From Acanthochromis polyacanthus (taxonomy: Eukaryota; Chordata; Actinopteri; Pomacentridae): 64,000 bases of DNA. Positions 12,811 through 25,947 of this stretch are shown piece after piece (position 1 is the first letter of the stretch; every line of letters starts with the position of its first letter). The stretch is from NCBI RefSeq assembly GCF_021347895.1, contig NC_067113.1, forward strand, positions 6,677,489 through 6,741,488. Reading direction: 5' to 3'. Made by a program: the position numbers and the translations under genes. Below the pieces are notes generated by a model, which saw nothing but the letters and a program-made list of their open reading frames with translations, was not told the DNA's origin and did no database searches.

Positions 12811-14406
12811 CATTTAGCAAATATCGATATTGGTCTTCCCATGTTTATATTGCATTGATTACCTGTGATGCAACCAATGCAGATACAATCATTGTAGGTA
12901 AATTTGACGTTTGACATTAGAAGGCCTTATTCACTTTTTTCACAATCATCGCTGTCTGTTGGAGACTAGAGGCCTCTGTGCACAGCTGCCCAATGAGTGT
13001 CTCCTTTAGGATGCATGTAAGATATTTGGGTACCATTGATAAATTGCATTGTTTGATGACATGCAAATGTTCAGCAAGCAAAGCATTTTGGGTAGGCTAC
13101 TATTAAATTATGTGTTGTCTCAAGGAGATGCTCTGAATTCACATGAAAGCAATGATCTGTTTAATTGTCCAAAAATTTTAAATTAGAATTCTTACTTTAG
13201 CAATAATGCAGCCCTACTCTAAACCTTATATGTTTGCATCACTTGTAAGTTAACTGTAATCACCTAAAACAGTACAGACACAAACATTAGTACAGTAATG
13301 CTGTGGTTCTCCTCTGTGAAGTAATTAGTTGCAATGCCGCTAACTTCACTAGGCAAGGAAAGGATAAATGCTTGCAGACACATGCTGCATTGTAATAAGC
13401 AATGAAATTGCTAATATGAGTTGTATACTCAGGATTGTGCATGTAATTTAGTGTTTTGCAATTTATAAAGACATAATTTTGTGTTCAAAGGTCAGATTTA
13501 ATTAGTTTAAGTCTTTGGGTAATGGTTTTGCAAACTGAAAATAAAACTCAGCAAAATTAGTCAAGTACAATCACGAAAAAGGAAAAATTTAAAATAATAA
13601 TCAACTCTTACAGTAAAAAAGAGCCGTAAAAATTTGTACGGTAAGGAATTTTTCCTTGAATAATGTAATTGTTAAGCTTGAAAATAAACTTGTGCCGTGC
13701 AGATGCATTACAGGTCATGAATAATTCTGTTGTCATCTGTATCAGGGGTGCCTCTTACTGTGGACAGAACTACTGTGGTTCTATGTGTCCTTGAAGTTCC
13801 TCAAACATCAGCTGTTGAGTGCTGCTTTGTCACTGTTTAGTCATTTTGGAGCCAGATGAACCAGCACAGTCAGAGGATCTACTCTTTGAAAATGTTTGGC
13901 CTGCAGACTGCTGACAGATCCAGCAAATCCTTAACAGACTGAATGTGTTTTATGAGTCTGCCTAACCACGGTCAGTGTGTAATTAAGTGCTGACTCATGG
14001 CAGAACTGTTAACACAGAACAGAAAGCTATAGCAAGTAAGCAATACACTACTAATTAGCGATTCTTGGACATAAATGATTGTGATATACTTAACTGTGTT
14101 CAATAAAGGGGGAAAACAAACATGTTTTTAGAAAAAAGCAGAAAATGAAGCCATTGCTTTGATACCTTGCACGCAGTTTGTGGTGCTGGGGTTTTGCCTT
14201 GGGGAATTTCCATAATGCTGTTCCTTATTTATCCTCCCACTATCCCACCCCAGTGCTGGTTTTGCTCTATCTTTAATTTTAATTCCGAACCTCTGATTTA
14301 CTTGGCTCGCTGGCATTTAAAAGAGAAAGACTCATTTAAGAGAACATGTCAAACACAGTGTCCCATTATCATATTTTGCTTTAATGCTTATGTGTTTTCC
14401 ATACAG

Positions 14407-14595
14407 GCAGAGCTGCTCACTGGTTCCTCAGTAACTAATGTGGAGGAAGCACATCGCGCTGGTCAGGAGCTGCTGAAGCGAGGCTGCGGGTCAGTCATCA
14501 TCACTTTAGGACCCCAGGGCAGCGTGGTGCTCAAGGCACAGGAGTCTACATCAAAACACATGCCAGTTTCTGCTGTCACAGCCGTGGACACTACA
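14407..14595 (+). CDS. rbks: Ribokinase, penultimate coding exon
   Basis: There are 63 codons, phase 0 at both ends: acceptor TTTCCATACAG at 14406, donor GTAAG at 14596. The translation runs from AELLTGSSVTNVEEAHRAG through KRGCGSVIITLGPQGSVVLK to VSAVTAVDTT. This matches the ATP-binding lobe of RBKS. The terminal DTT begins the second PfkB signature, which continues as GAGDSF in the next exon, so the active-site motif is split by the 8.6-kb intron. No stop or frameshift is present and both splice sites fit consensus. Confidence 0.95.
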
Positions 14596-15194
14596 GTAAG
14601 ATGTCACATGTACTCCTTCTGTACTTCAGTTTTCAATCATTCAATTATTTTCATCATTAGTCTATAAATTATCAGAAAATAGTAACCATAAAAGCTCATT
14701 GCAGTATCTTTTGGCTCGAGGTGAAGTCTTAGATGTCATTGTTGATCGACCCACCATGTCAGACTGAACTGGAAGTTCTTAACCACTTAGCTAATCATTA
14801 GCAAAGTATGCACAAGCATTATTCCTAGAGGTTAAATGTTACTGACTTTGGTGATACCCTGACTGTTCATTTAGCACCACTATTAGTAACATGCAATTTA
14901 TAGCAAATTTTCTCAACAATGATGGGATGTATCAGCTGCTAAGCTTCAAATAAAACATTGACATCAGCCTAAAATAAGCATTGCAATCTGTTCACTGTTA
15001 ACAGAATTTTTAAGCAAAAGTACAATCCCATTGACTGTATCACTTTCTGAATTTTTGAGCGTTTGCTGTTGTCTTTGTTTTATATGATACCAAAACAATC
15101 ATTTGGGGGCTTTTGAAGCTAGTAGGATGCTTCTAGAACTAAGACCTCAATCAAAAAAATATGTATCTTCAAAATTAAACATGCCTGTGCGGGA

Positions 15195-15290
15195 CAGTAG
15201 ATGTTAGTTGTAAACCTGACAAAATGCCTGTAAAACTAATGACATCCTCATCACCATTTCAATTGTGAGCATGTTGGCATCACTAGTATG
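15195..15290 (+). repeat. Fragment of a dispersed fish repeat
   Basis: It contains ATGCCTGTAAAACTAATGAC then ATCCTCATCACC. This phrase belongs to the same general repeat type as 60660-61190, judged from memory of common teleost repeats. The alignment is short. Confidence 0.4.
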
Positions 15291-17637
15291 GTCTGTTTAC
15301 TCATCAGATAAGCCTCAAGTCATTACTTGAATAATCTGTTTCAATATTTAACTTTTTAAAGTTGGCATGTACAATTGCTGCTTACTGTTCTGACAAATTC
15401 AAAAGATATTGAACTAATGATGAAAGAAAAGGATATAAATCAGCAAATTGTCACTTTTAACATTAAGTCCATCATCATCTTGTTGATAAATTTATTTGCT
15501 AAACTATTTAACGACCAGTTGTTTTAGCACTGATTATATATACACAGTACATATATGGTTGGATGTATACACACTTAATGCAGTAGTGTCCTTTACTACT
15601 GTTTACTGTTTACTTATTTTTTATACTATTCAATTCCACTCAATATGTAATTTAATTACGCAAGTGTTTTTTTTCCCACATGTTCTATATGTCAGTAGTT
15701 AGGTATGCTTATTTGGAGGTAACAGAACTTTCCATATTAGAAAAAGGAAAAATAGTTTATGTGGAAAATTATGCAATTTAACGCATTTCTGACTGAAATA
15801 CACACACTGAAAGTAATTTCGTATTCTTTCCAGCAATAACAGAGGGGAAAAAAATTATTCATCAAAAAATCTTTAGATGCCCAATTCCATTTTTTTTCCT
15901 TGCCAGTCATCACAGGAGAGTAAACTCTTGCATCTCTGAGCTTTAGCAGAGCTGCAGATCTGTATATTGCTCAAGCTTAACAGTGTAAGATCACTGGGGA
16001 TGTGGTGACCAGCTCCTGTTTCCCTTCACTGATTTGAATCTTTAAAAGAGGCCGAGCGTCGCTTGAGTCATTTCACACTGGCCTCTGTGGTTTGTATTCG
16101 TCACACCAGCCTCGGTTCGATGTTTGCGTTTCCTGCCACTGAGGGTTTTGTGGTGCGCGTGTTCTACCAACCAAATACGTCATCTCACAGGGGTGTTAAT
16201 CACTTCTCTGCTTTAATCAAACCTGGTGAGGTTTAATTGTTTGTGTAATGGGTTCTTTTGCACAATACTTCCCCCGAGGACCTTTATTGTGCTGTAATTT
16301 CCACATGCTGCACATCATGCAGTACAGTTAAAACTGAAGTAAAACCATTTACAAGCAATGTAGTTTAAACTTTAGATGAAACCCACTTCACATGATGTGA
16401 ATGTAAGGAAAAAACAGCAAATAAAGACCTCAAAGAGTGGTTCTTCAGTCTGTGTAACTGTGTTTGCAGACACATTCCAAAGTCCCTGCCGCTGCTTATC
16501 CCAGGTCACTTTGGCATTTCAAGAACAAAGCGCTGGCTTTTCTTGCACGGTGTGTGACCTCCTCTTCGCCCCCTCATTTTAAAGCAGACACACATAACTG
16601 CCCTTATTCACCATCTTCACCCTCCTCACTTCCCAATAGCCCCCAGGAGCACTTACCCACCACCCCTGCTCCTGCTCCCCCATCCCCTCCCATGACTCAC
16701 CTCTTGGGCCTGCATCAGTCAGCAGAAAGCTGTGGTCGGGCCTGCTGCATGTCCCCCCTCCTAGACACACACACTCTCACCCCACCCCGTCTGTTCTTTG
16801 ATGGGCCCATAAATTCTGTTGTGTTTAACTCTTTTGGACATCATAATCCCTCTTCCAGTAAAGCTCTTTTTTTCTTTTTTTTTACTGGAGAGGGGAAAAA
16901 CAACAGGTTGTTATCAGAATCATTATTCACTTCTGAGCTTATTCTGGTAACACGGCCTCTTAGTTATGATCACATCTGCTGTTCTTACTGCTTTGACGTT
17001 TTTTTTTTCTTCTCTATTGATGGAAATGCTTATGAAAGATTGCCTTCAAGCCTTTTAGCAGCTAGATTTTTCTTGTTGCAACTCTCTGGTTTCGCTAATG
17101 TCAGGCTGTGATTTGAAGCGGCGTTTTTGCCTGCAATTCTTCGATATCAACACAGTGAGTCACTTGCGGTTTTGCGCTGTTTTAGCTAAGCTACTGTTCA
17201 GCTGGGCGCCGCAGGTGGCGTGACGCGCTTGAAATCGGAAACAAACACGAATCCACTTTTTTACAATTTTGTCGCTATGTTCTAGCTTGTCCCGGTTGTT
17301 ATATGTCCAATTGATTGATTTATCAGGCTTGGCTAATGGAGTGCCACTGTGGCTGCAAAATCATTTAGCTTTCTTTTCACAGTAACTATTTCATCATCTT
17401 CTCCTCCTGCAACTGTCTGAATAACACATTTAACACAGCAAGAGCAATTATGGGCTGAGTCAGGGCCGGGAATCTGGATGAATAACAAAGCAAATCCACT
17501 CATCTACTGTGGGTCTCCCCCATCCCTCCTCCTTTATCCATTCGTGTCCCTTTTGTTTTAAATTGAGTACAGGCTTCCCTTGCTGAGATCACAGCCTTTG
17601 CTGTTTGGTGTGGACAGTAAGATGAGACTTTAGTACG

Positions 17638-17663
17638 CACACACACACACACACACACACACA
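17638..17663. repeat. (CA)n microsatellite
   Basis: A 26-bp CA run in the RBKS intron. Confidence 0.95.
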
Positions 17664-19753
17664 TCCAGCGCTTTTTGCCTCAGCAGGACTTGGGTGGCCT
17701 TGGTTTCCACTGCTCCGGGAGGTCCAGTGTGTAGGGCAAAAGGTAGACAGTGCTGTCTAAACCAGACATTACAGTGGTACAGTGGGTCTGGGCAGTCAAA
17801 TTATTCCCAGTTTTCTCCAATGACTACAGATGTCTGAAGACCAATTGCATGATTCCTTCCTGGAAGCTCAAAGTAAGGGAATACCTCCTGAGCAGTGCAT
17901 TCCTCAACCCTGCAAACTCTGGTCAGCATGACACAATGAGAAAAACTGCCACATCACCAGGTTTTAATGGATTGCACGTGCTACAGCAGCTGCTGTTTAG
18001 CAACCCAGACCTCTGCCAGCGCGTAGTCATGTCGATCAGTGTTATACACAAAAGGCTGATAGAGAACTAAGACAAAGCACTGCAGATGGATCAAAGATGT
18101 GAGGGGCCTAATTGGTCCAATTAAATGTGTTTTTGATCTCTCGAGTCTTCCTCTCTTGTTACTTCAGAAGAGTCATCCCCGGCTGTTTGCGAGTCTTACT
18201 GCAAGCTTCCGGGCGTGGAAGCCGCTGTTAGTCATCGCTGCCCCTCAGATGGTCTTTGCTCTCCCCAGGGTGTCTTTCATTGACAAAGGCTGTAGGCTTC
18301 AGGAGTTAACTGCACATAGCTCCATCTGTCAGACCAAGATGGGAGTCAAGATCGCAGGAGACCTCTGGGTGAGAAACCCACTCACAGGTTGTGGAGACTT
18401 GAGAGGTTCAGTGGGTGAAGCAGACTTCGTAACATGACAGACATACAATGTGGAACTCTTCATGAAATCTGCATTTTCTATAGGTTTTGTGTTTTCTGTC
18501 TGTCTGTGGTGCTTAGCGTTCGCTGCTGCGGTGTCTGCTTCATTCTACAAAGATCACTTGTCAATCAAAGCGTGTGGGCGCTACTGTTGTCTTTGGATTT
18601 TCTGTTGATAGACTTCTGTTTCTGTATGGACTCCTTTGTTTGCCTGTGCAGCCATGGCAGTTACTGCTGCTTGTATTAACTGTTTCGCTCTTTATTCCAA
18701 GCACATAGCACTCGTACTTCTACAACAACTGTTAACAAAAATCCTAGTCCTGTAGTTCTGTCAGTAACAAACCACCAGATTTAAAAGTGTTGATAGCAAC
18801 AGATTGGAGGCTTTAAGTGGCTGAAGATTTTTCAGTGTTGTTTTGAATTTAGACATGTTTGGTCATTGTAATTAATATTATAATTTACATTAGCTCTCTG
18901 GTCACACACTTTATTTCAGTGTCAGTGCACAAACACATCCAACTGTAGAGAAGTTCTGGAAGCATACTTTGTTCATTTGGTGAGCTTGTTACCGGGTGTC
19001 TGCCATCCTAATTTCTAACTTCATTGTGAGTACCAGCAGAGAACAGGCAGAGGAACGGAGTGTAGGTCAAGACGTGGCGGACGGAGCCAACCAGCGAGAG
19101 CATCACAGCTCATCCACGGCAAGTGCATGTGTCACTTGATTGACAGGCCTCCAGATCTAACCTTCACCAAACTGTGTCGAGGGCAGCGGCAGCAGAGCTG
19201 AAGGGGGTAGCGCTTGTCAGCCTCGTTGAGCTTCATTCACTTGAGCGTCACATGCCAGTCTCAGGGATAGAGACATTGTTAGTAAGACACAGAAAGGTTG
19301 GATGGTGGCTCCAGCAGTCAAATGAGCTGACGTTAAGACAAAAACACTGATGTCCTCTTTTGTTAGTTTACGAGTACTTACTTAGATGTACGTTTACTAT
19401 AAAATTGCATAGTGAGGTTCATAAAGATGACATTTTTACTCAATTGTTGATCTGTTTTACTGGTTCCTTAAAGCATTGATATTGGTGGTATTTTGATATT
19501 TTGTAGTTCATATTATACTATAAATGGTCACTGATTTAATATTAACCTCTAAAAACACATCTGTGTATCAAAGTAACATATTTAACTAGTTTTTGCCATA
19601 AAAATAATTCCTTCCTGCCTTAAAATTGTTGAGATGTAACCCCACCTGTCTCTTCACTCACCCCTCCTCACTGACTGCAGCTCAGCATACCAGCTCACCT
19701 GCCCAGACACAAATTTTTGCCAAGGAAAATTTTAAATAATAGCTCTTTCCATT

Positions 19754-20301
19754 TAGCCTAGCCGCGCTAGACCCAACTCTGAAGACACAAGGGTCTAGGA
19801 ACTCTCGACAGGGAGGGAGGCGGGCTAAAAGGTTGTCTTTCAAATCACTCTGCAGCAGTTGAGTAGGTATACGTACAACCAATCAGCGCAACGAAAAGGC
19901 TGACGTAGTTCCTAGAGCGCTGGAAATCAGAGGATGCGGGAGTTCGGTGAAGCCTTATTTATACAGTCAATGGGTGAAGCTCAAGTATATTACAGACATG
20001 TTAACAGAAAGATTATTCAGAGTCGGTGCTAATGGAACTCAACGACTGTTGTCGTTTTTGTTGTCGACCCTTGCAGAGAATTAAATTTGTTGCCGTGGGT
20101 TGTCTAGCGCGGCTAGGCTAGTTGTTTCCGGTTGTTTCTGTCAGAATCGTCGCGCCTCTGTCATCACTTAGTTATGCCTGCCTTCTGACTCTACACTTCA
20201 TGGTGATTCGTCGGCCAGTTTTAGGAGCATCCAGCCTCGAGGCTTACCGAGGGTAACTAGACCCTTGCGTCTTCAGAGCTGGGTCTAGTGCGGCTAGGCT
20301 A
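19754..20301. mobile_element. 548-bp inverted-repeat element with 9-bp target duplication
   Basis: The left end TAGCCTAGCCGCGCTAGACC is inverted at the right end, with about 45 bp of terminal repeat (CTCTGAAGACACAAGGGTCTAG on the left). Direct repeats CTTTCCATT flank it at 19745-19753 and 20302-20310. A 9-bp duplication suits Mutator-like or Merlin-like families rather than Tc1 (TA) or Harbinger (3 bp). There is no coding capacity. A third copy of the terminus sits inside at about 20103-20121. Confidence 0.85.
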
Positions 20302-23122
20302 CTTTCCATTCACTAAGGATGTACAAACAGTACATTGAGATTGACAAATACTTGTCTCAGGAGCTGGCGGAGACCAAAACAGAGGTAAATTGAGAGTGAA
20401 TGTTGGCTTTGCAGTGACCAAGTGGACAAAACGTTGCAAATTTATCACATCCTTTTCATTAATACCAAGCATATGCACATGCCTACTTTTTGGGGTCTAA
20501 ATCAAAAGTACAAATTTCTAATTCGTAATAGGATATAAGAATCTTCAGGACCTAATAACATTTTAAGACTACTGAATATTTTTAATTTTGAATTATATTG
20601 AAACCTCTATGTAACCAAATTTATGGCATTGAAACATTTTACTTTATGTTCCCCTCTTTCAAATTTTCAGAAGGTAATTTTACATTGAACTTTAAAATCT
20701 TAAATAAACAAACTCAAAAAGAACATTTAAATATTCACTGTATGGAATCCTATGACCGGTGAAATGAATCTTATTGGATTATGCTTGACGGCGTGCATGT
20801 TGATGTGAGTTCAACTTATATTTTTTGAAGACTGGCCAATGAATCTTCTTTCTGAATTCATGAATCCTGCAAAGCCTTTTCAAAAAAATTTCAAGCTTTT
20901 GAAATCGCACAAGTTGAAATTAACTTTCTGAAATTTCGACCCACACCAGGTTAGACAGATAGATTTCACCAAATCATCAGATCACAATGTTCCAAATCAG
21001 TGGTATCTGCATGTAAACATTCATTATTCATTTAACATGATTAAACTTTACATGTCAGGTAATCAGCTGCTCATATGAAGTCTTTTTTCCCTCCATAATA
21101 TGAGTCCCATTGAATTTTGGTAACTTTGGTCCAGTTTTGACTCATTTAAAGAGCTCCTGACAGAACAAATTTATTCAGATTATAGATACTACCTGTAACA
21201 GACATTTGTTTTCCCCCCATCAGGAAAAGATCACAATAACGGGTTAATTGTTTATTTATGAAAACAATAGTGCAGGCTTTTAATGAGTTAGACTCTAAAT
21301 GCCGGTCTTAGTTTTCAGAAACCTGTTTCAGCTCCACCCAGTTGTAATGTGACAAGACAATGGTGGCGTCTTTGCAGGGATTTAATGGCAGATTACTGTA
21401 AAGTCAACAGGTGATTTAAAACGTAAATGAGAAATGAAGTGGCCTGCAATTAAAAAATAATCATCTATTGTCATGACTATGTGGACTGAAATCTTCTGGT
21501 TTCTATCATCTAATCTTGCTGTTCAAACCGTCCTCCTCGCCGCACCGTGCAGCGTTCCCAAACACCAACCCCCACTCAGGAGTGGTATCATCGTCTCAGC
21601 CGTGACGTGCGAACTGGGAGACGGGCCAGAACCAAACCAGTGGGACCGCTCCACCAAAGCCTTATTTCCAAACGCTGGCTGTATTGTAGCCCAGCCCAGC
21701 TACCAGACAGGAGACGTAAACACACCACGGGTTTAAACATGGAAATCCACCAGGCCTGCGAAATGTTTCATCTCTGATCTCACTCTTTCCAGCATCTCTG
21801 CAGTCCAGGAGTCACACCAGTGGTGAGCACCGGGGTGGAGGAGGGGTTTCAAATAATGGCCTTTTCAAATGTCAAATCGGATTTTTTTTTCATATGCTGC
21901 ATATGGGTGAACAAAGAATGCTTGTTTAGATAATATCCGTTTAGGTGACAGGTCCATGGGCCCTGTTTGGTCCTCTGTCTTCAGTGCCCTCTCCGCTTGG
22001 TCAGGGTCAGAGTTAGGGTTTCTGTTTTTGCCCCATGTCACTGAATCATCTCCACTCAACTGAGGAGCATCACACTGACAAAAGGGTTACTTTGAGGTTG
22101 GAGAGTGAGGGGAGGGGCAGCTTACAGAGGTGCTCAGAAGAGAGAGTGCAATGAACTCTTGTGAGAGCCGAGGTGATGAGTAATGGAGCTGGGCTTGTGA
22201 GAACCAGCGTCGGGGGGCCATTTGTGGTTAAACATGAGCGTGTCGCCACATACCATTGTGCCTTTTCCCATCAGCGAGCCCCCCCACCCACCCTCCCTTC
22301 CCCTCGGCATCCCGTCCCAGCCAACCCCCTCTGGGGCGTAGACTGCACATTCCGTCTTTATCAATAGATGAGCAGAGAAGAAGCAAGATTTATGACACTG
22401 TGATAGCCAAACCCTGAGCTGTTGGCAGTTATGGTGAAGCCAAAAAGCAGCCATGTGCTGTTCAGCTGACTTTGAAAAGCAATTGTTTGCTAGTTTTATT
22501 CATTTATTTTGATTATTAAGCTGTTTTAGAAAAAAAAACTAGTAGTTTGTTGATTAGCAACCATGTGGGGACTAAACAGCATACTGGGTTTTTTTTCTTT
22601 TTTTTAAATTCTCAGTTGTTTGAACAGGTAATAATGTATTCAGTCAACACTTTTGGCTTTCCATGTCTTCAGTGAAAAATTCTTTTTCAAATATTAAAGG
22701 ATCCTGTAGAACAATCAAACCGCATTTAGGATGTTTCATGAGCTCACTACGTCAAATTTATGACTCTGTGGGCATTACACGAAAAAGATTAAAGCCTTTC
22801 ATACAAAGACCTGACTGAGAAACACACAAGTCACTTGAAACGAGTGAGGCTTCAGGCAGCAGCGCAAGAGAAACAGCTGACAAATGCCACAGCACCCCCT
22901 ACTGTTGGCAGTTTATTACATTTAAAAATGATTCTTTCTCTCATTTTCATATTTAACTTGAGTGTTCCAGTTCCCACCAAAATGCAGTATGAATCATTTT
23001 GAATTTTAAATCATTGTTTTTTATTACAGTATCAGTCTTATTTCTATATAAGCACATACTTGTGGCTCCTGCTGAGCAGGGCACACAGCTGTGGACAGCA
23101 AAATTGTTTGCACCACAGGTAA

Positions 23123-23335
<213 letters not shown>

Positions 23336-23496
23336 GAGCAGCAGGCCACAGCAGTGTAAACAGAGGCCTGGATGGGGTCTTACTGACTGAACAATGAACT
23401 AATTAATGAAATTAGATGCCTTTGAGGAATCCAAGAACGAAGATTAATATGACACTATTGAGGATTGATGAACAACCCTGCCAATATAGCATTTAT

Positions 23497-23502
23497 AATA
23501 AA
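23497..23502 (+). terminator. rbks: RBKS polyadenylation signal AATAAA
   Basis: Canonical AATAAA 162 bp past the RBKS stop codon. It predicts a 3' UTR of about 180-190 bases ending near 23520. Confidence 0.7.
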
Positions 23503-23521
23503 CTGTATGGCATTGACATAA

Positions 23522-23527
23522 TTTATT
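23522..23527 (-). terminator. mrpl33: MRPL33 polyadenylation signal AATAAA
   Basis: TTTATT on +, i.e. AATAAA on -, 419 bp past the MRPL33 stop codon. It is the only canonical signal I found on that strand between the two stops. It sits about 20 bp from the opposing RBKS signal. Confidence 0.6.
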
Positions 23528-23945
23528 GAATTACCCAACAAAGATAATATTTCACGAGTGGCTCAAGTACATTTACCTGGTTTAAATGTTTTACATTTGA
23601 TCGAATCACAATCAATGACGTATGCAGTACAGAACCACTGAGCAGCCATAGAACATAATCTGTGGTTGAACAGCTGGAGATCAAGACAGCTGTAGTGGTC
23701 CCAGTATATCATCACTTATTAGTTTCTTCTTTAAAATGTTTGTAATTGGGAGTTTGCTGAAGCTGGACTGGTGTTTCTGTTGCAGTGTGGAGAGTAGCAG
23801 CGTTTTCACTGATCCACGAGGAAGTCTTCCAAAATAAAAAATTTTAAAAATCTGTTGACTGACAAACACTTTGTATATCCATGACAATAAAAATAGTCTG
23901 TTTAAACCTTGTAGGTTTATGTTGTCCATATATTTTGGTGAATGG

Positions 23946-23995
23946 TTAAATTGACCTGATCTTCTTCTTCTCAAAGAATAGGACGTGCTTGTTCA
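23946..23995 (-). CDS. mrpl33: Mitochondrial ribosomal protein bL33m, last coding exon
   Basis: MRPL33 is a component of the large subunit of the mitochondrial ribosome. This 50-nt exon follows acceptor TTTTTGTCTTTGCAG (AG ends at 23996) and joins exon 3 in phase 1 to give VNKHVLFFEKKKIRSI then TAA (23948-23946). The EKKKIRS ending is diagnostic of vertebrate MRPL33. The four exons total 198 nt, i.e. 65 residues plus stop, equal to the mammalian length. Confidence 0.95.
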
Positions 23996-24125
23996 CTGCA
24001 AAGACAAAAAGCAGACAGGAAATGGAAGTTAAGTGTAGATACCAATGTTGATGTCTTGTGGGAGTTCATGTGTTTACATTGGGCTCAGTATATTTACATA
24101 TGTGCACATAAACGATAAGAAGTTG

Positions 24126-24265
24126 TAGAATAGAATAGAATGTGCTTTACTGTCATTATGCAGTGTACAATAAGATTGGAGAGCTTTTCCTCTTCAGTGC
24201 AAACATAGCGCAAGATAAGTCTTAAAAAATCCTAAAGGTAGTGCAGTCTCTTTTACAAATATATA
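24126..24265 (-). repeat. Retroelement 3' fragment with TAGAA tail
   Basis: Tandem AATAG/TAGAA units precede GTGCTTTACTGTCATTATGC and GATTGGAGAGCTTTTCC. This arrangement is typical of the 3' ends of fish LINE/SINE copies in minus orientation. The family is not certain and the inner boundary is approximate. Confidence 0.5.
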
Positions 24266-24884
24266 ATATACATGTCACGAATGATAAATATCTTTAAAAA
24301 TATAAGAGAATTATAAAGAAAAATAAAGTATTGCACTGTAAAACTGTTGCACAACTTGGTATGATTGTATTGCCCTGGGAGAGTGGATATGAGGTAGTAT
24401 GGAGCAGCAGCAGCAGAGACAGTGATGTATATTACACATACATTCCTCTGAAAGTATACTACAATATGAAACAAATTCAGAATAATGCTGTGAAATGTAC
24501 AGCCTGAACGCTGAAACTTCCCACAGATCAAAATTTCTATTTATTCCTCAATTTAAATGTAGGTTGTTAAAATCTTTGAAAATGTTCTGGTCAGGGGACT
24601 GTGAGGACAAAAGCTCAAATTTCCTTAAGTGTTGGACTCAGTTAAGATGTGCTACTGCCCTAGAACCACTCTTCACATTTCCGTCCACAATCTGCTGGAA
24701 TTCATTCCTCCCTCTGTCAGTGCATTGTTTTATGTGCTACTGGCTCCCACACAAACAGAAAGCAGAATGTTTCCACCCCCTTTACACACCTCAGACATCC
24801 ACTGTTGTCATACAGTCACAAGTTAGGATTCCTTCAGATGCAACGCTGCACAGTGGACCTATGTTAGCGCAACTGTCCTACACA

Positions 24885-25243
24885 CACTGCCGTTCAAAAG
24901 TTTGGTGCCACCCAGACAATTTCATGTTTTCCATGAAAACTCACACTTTCATTCATGTGCTAACATAATTGCACAATGGTTTTCTAATCATCGATGAGTC
25001 TTTCAACACCATTAGCTAACACAATGTAGCATTAGAACACAGCAGTGATGGTTGCTGGAAATGTTCCTCTGTACCACTATGGAGATATTCCATTAAAAAT
25101 CAGCCGTTTCCTGCTAGAATGGTCATTTACCACATTAACAATGTGTCTAGACTGCATTTCTGAGTCATGTAAAGTTATCTTCATTGGAAAAAACTGCTTT
25201 AAAAAAAAAAGGACATTTCTAAGTGACTTTTTAACGGTAGTAT
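24885..25243 (+). mobile_element. Inverted-repeat MITE, copy 2
   Basis: It runs from CACTGCCGTTCAAAAGTTTG to TTTCTAAGTGAC and TTAACGGTAGTA. Internal landmarks shared with the other copies are CATTAGCTAACACAATGTAG, GTGATGGTTGCTGGAAATG and TTCCATTAAAAATCAGCC. There is no coding capacity. Confidence 0.85.
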
Positions 25244-25450
25244 ACAGAGGTTCTAAAATATTGTGGAAATTAAATTATATATTGTATGTAGATTCTGTCA
25301 TGACAGCTGTGTTTTTGATACATCACAATGATGGTAATTTTACAATATTACTATATATTGAGAAATTCTGTAAAACTGTACTGACTGCTGTTTCTATTAT
25401 TTTGTCCAATGTAAGGACAGGTTAAATAACAGGAACTCCTCTGTGTGATG
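25244..25450 (+). repeat. Segment duplicated at 62503-62730, directly after the MITE
   Basis: GAGGTTCTAAAATATTGTGG, CTGACTGCTGTTTCTATTAT and AGGACAGGTTAAATAACAGG occur in the same order, at the same distance from the MITE end, at 62510-62725. The two loci thus share more than the MITE itself. Confidence 0.75.
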
Positions 25451-25521
25451 CAGTTTAACATCACCACAAAATTACATCCCCTAAAATGATCCTACAGTAC
25501 AATCAACATCTCTCCAGTAAA

Positions 25522-25708
25522 GTTCCATTCCTTTAAAAAAAAAAAAAAAAAAAATCTGTTGTTTCCAGCTCAAATATTCATGTACCACAGTAATAATGTC
25601 TAGACTGGATTTCTGATTAATTTAATATTACCTTCACTGAAAAAAAAACACATTTCTTTTAAAAATAAAGATGTTTCTAAGTGCTCCCAAACTTTTGAAC
25701 AGTACTGT
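25522..25708 (+). mobile_element. Inverted-repeat MITE, copy 3, right half only
   Basis: Only the right half remains: TTTCCAGCTC, GTCTAGACTGGATTTCTGAT and CTCCCAAACTTTTGAACAG. An A-run of about 20 interrupts the start of the half. Confidence 0.7.
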
Positions 25709-25947
25709 ATGCTTTGCCTTTCAGCCTAGTAGATGGGAAATTTGATCAGAATGTAATTTTTTTTCTTTCCTTAGTTTGCATTACAACCTGAAACAAGTGC
25801 ATTCAAACTAAACAGCAACAGATATTCTCTATCCTACTGTTCTAAACCCAACCTACAGAGCACAGGGTATTTAATCAGTGTATCATAAACAGCATTTATG
25901 TGGGTCAGAGTTAACAGTCCTAACACAGCTGATCAGTCACATCTTAC

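Larger units (their letters stand above)
23996..25947 (-). other. mrpl33: MRPL33 intron 3 (1,952 bp)
   Basis: It is bounded by donor GTAAG (25947-25943) and acceptor CAG at 23998-23996 read on -. It contains a TAGAA-tailed retroelement fragment, two copies of the inverted-repeat MITE and a repeat segment shared with 62503-62730. The stretch 24270-24884 shows nothing I recognise. Confidence 0.85.

Noticed and set aside
16464..17111. 215-codon open frame with proline-rich stretch
   Set aside because: It is low-complexity, has no recognisable domain, lies inside an RBKS intron and includes poly-pyrimidine runs. It looks like chance.
24495..24968. 157-codon open frame
   Set aside because: It ends inside MITE copy 2 and has no domain or splice support.
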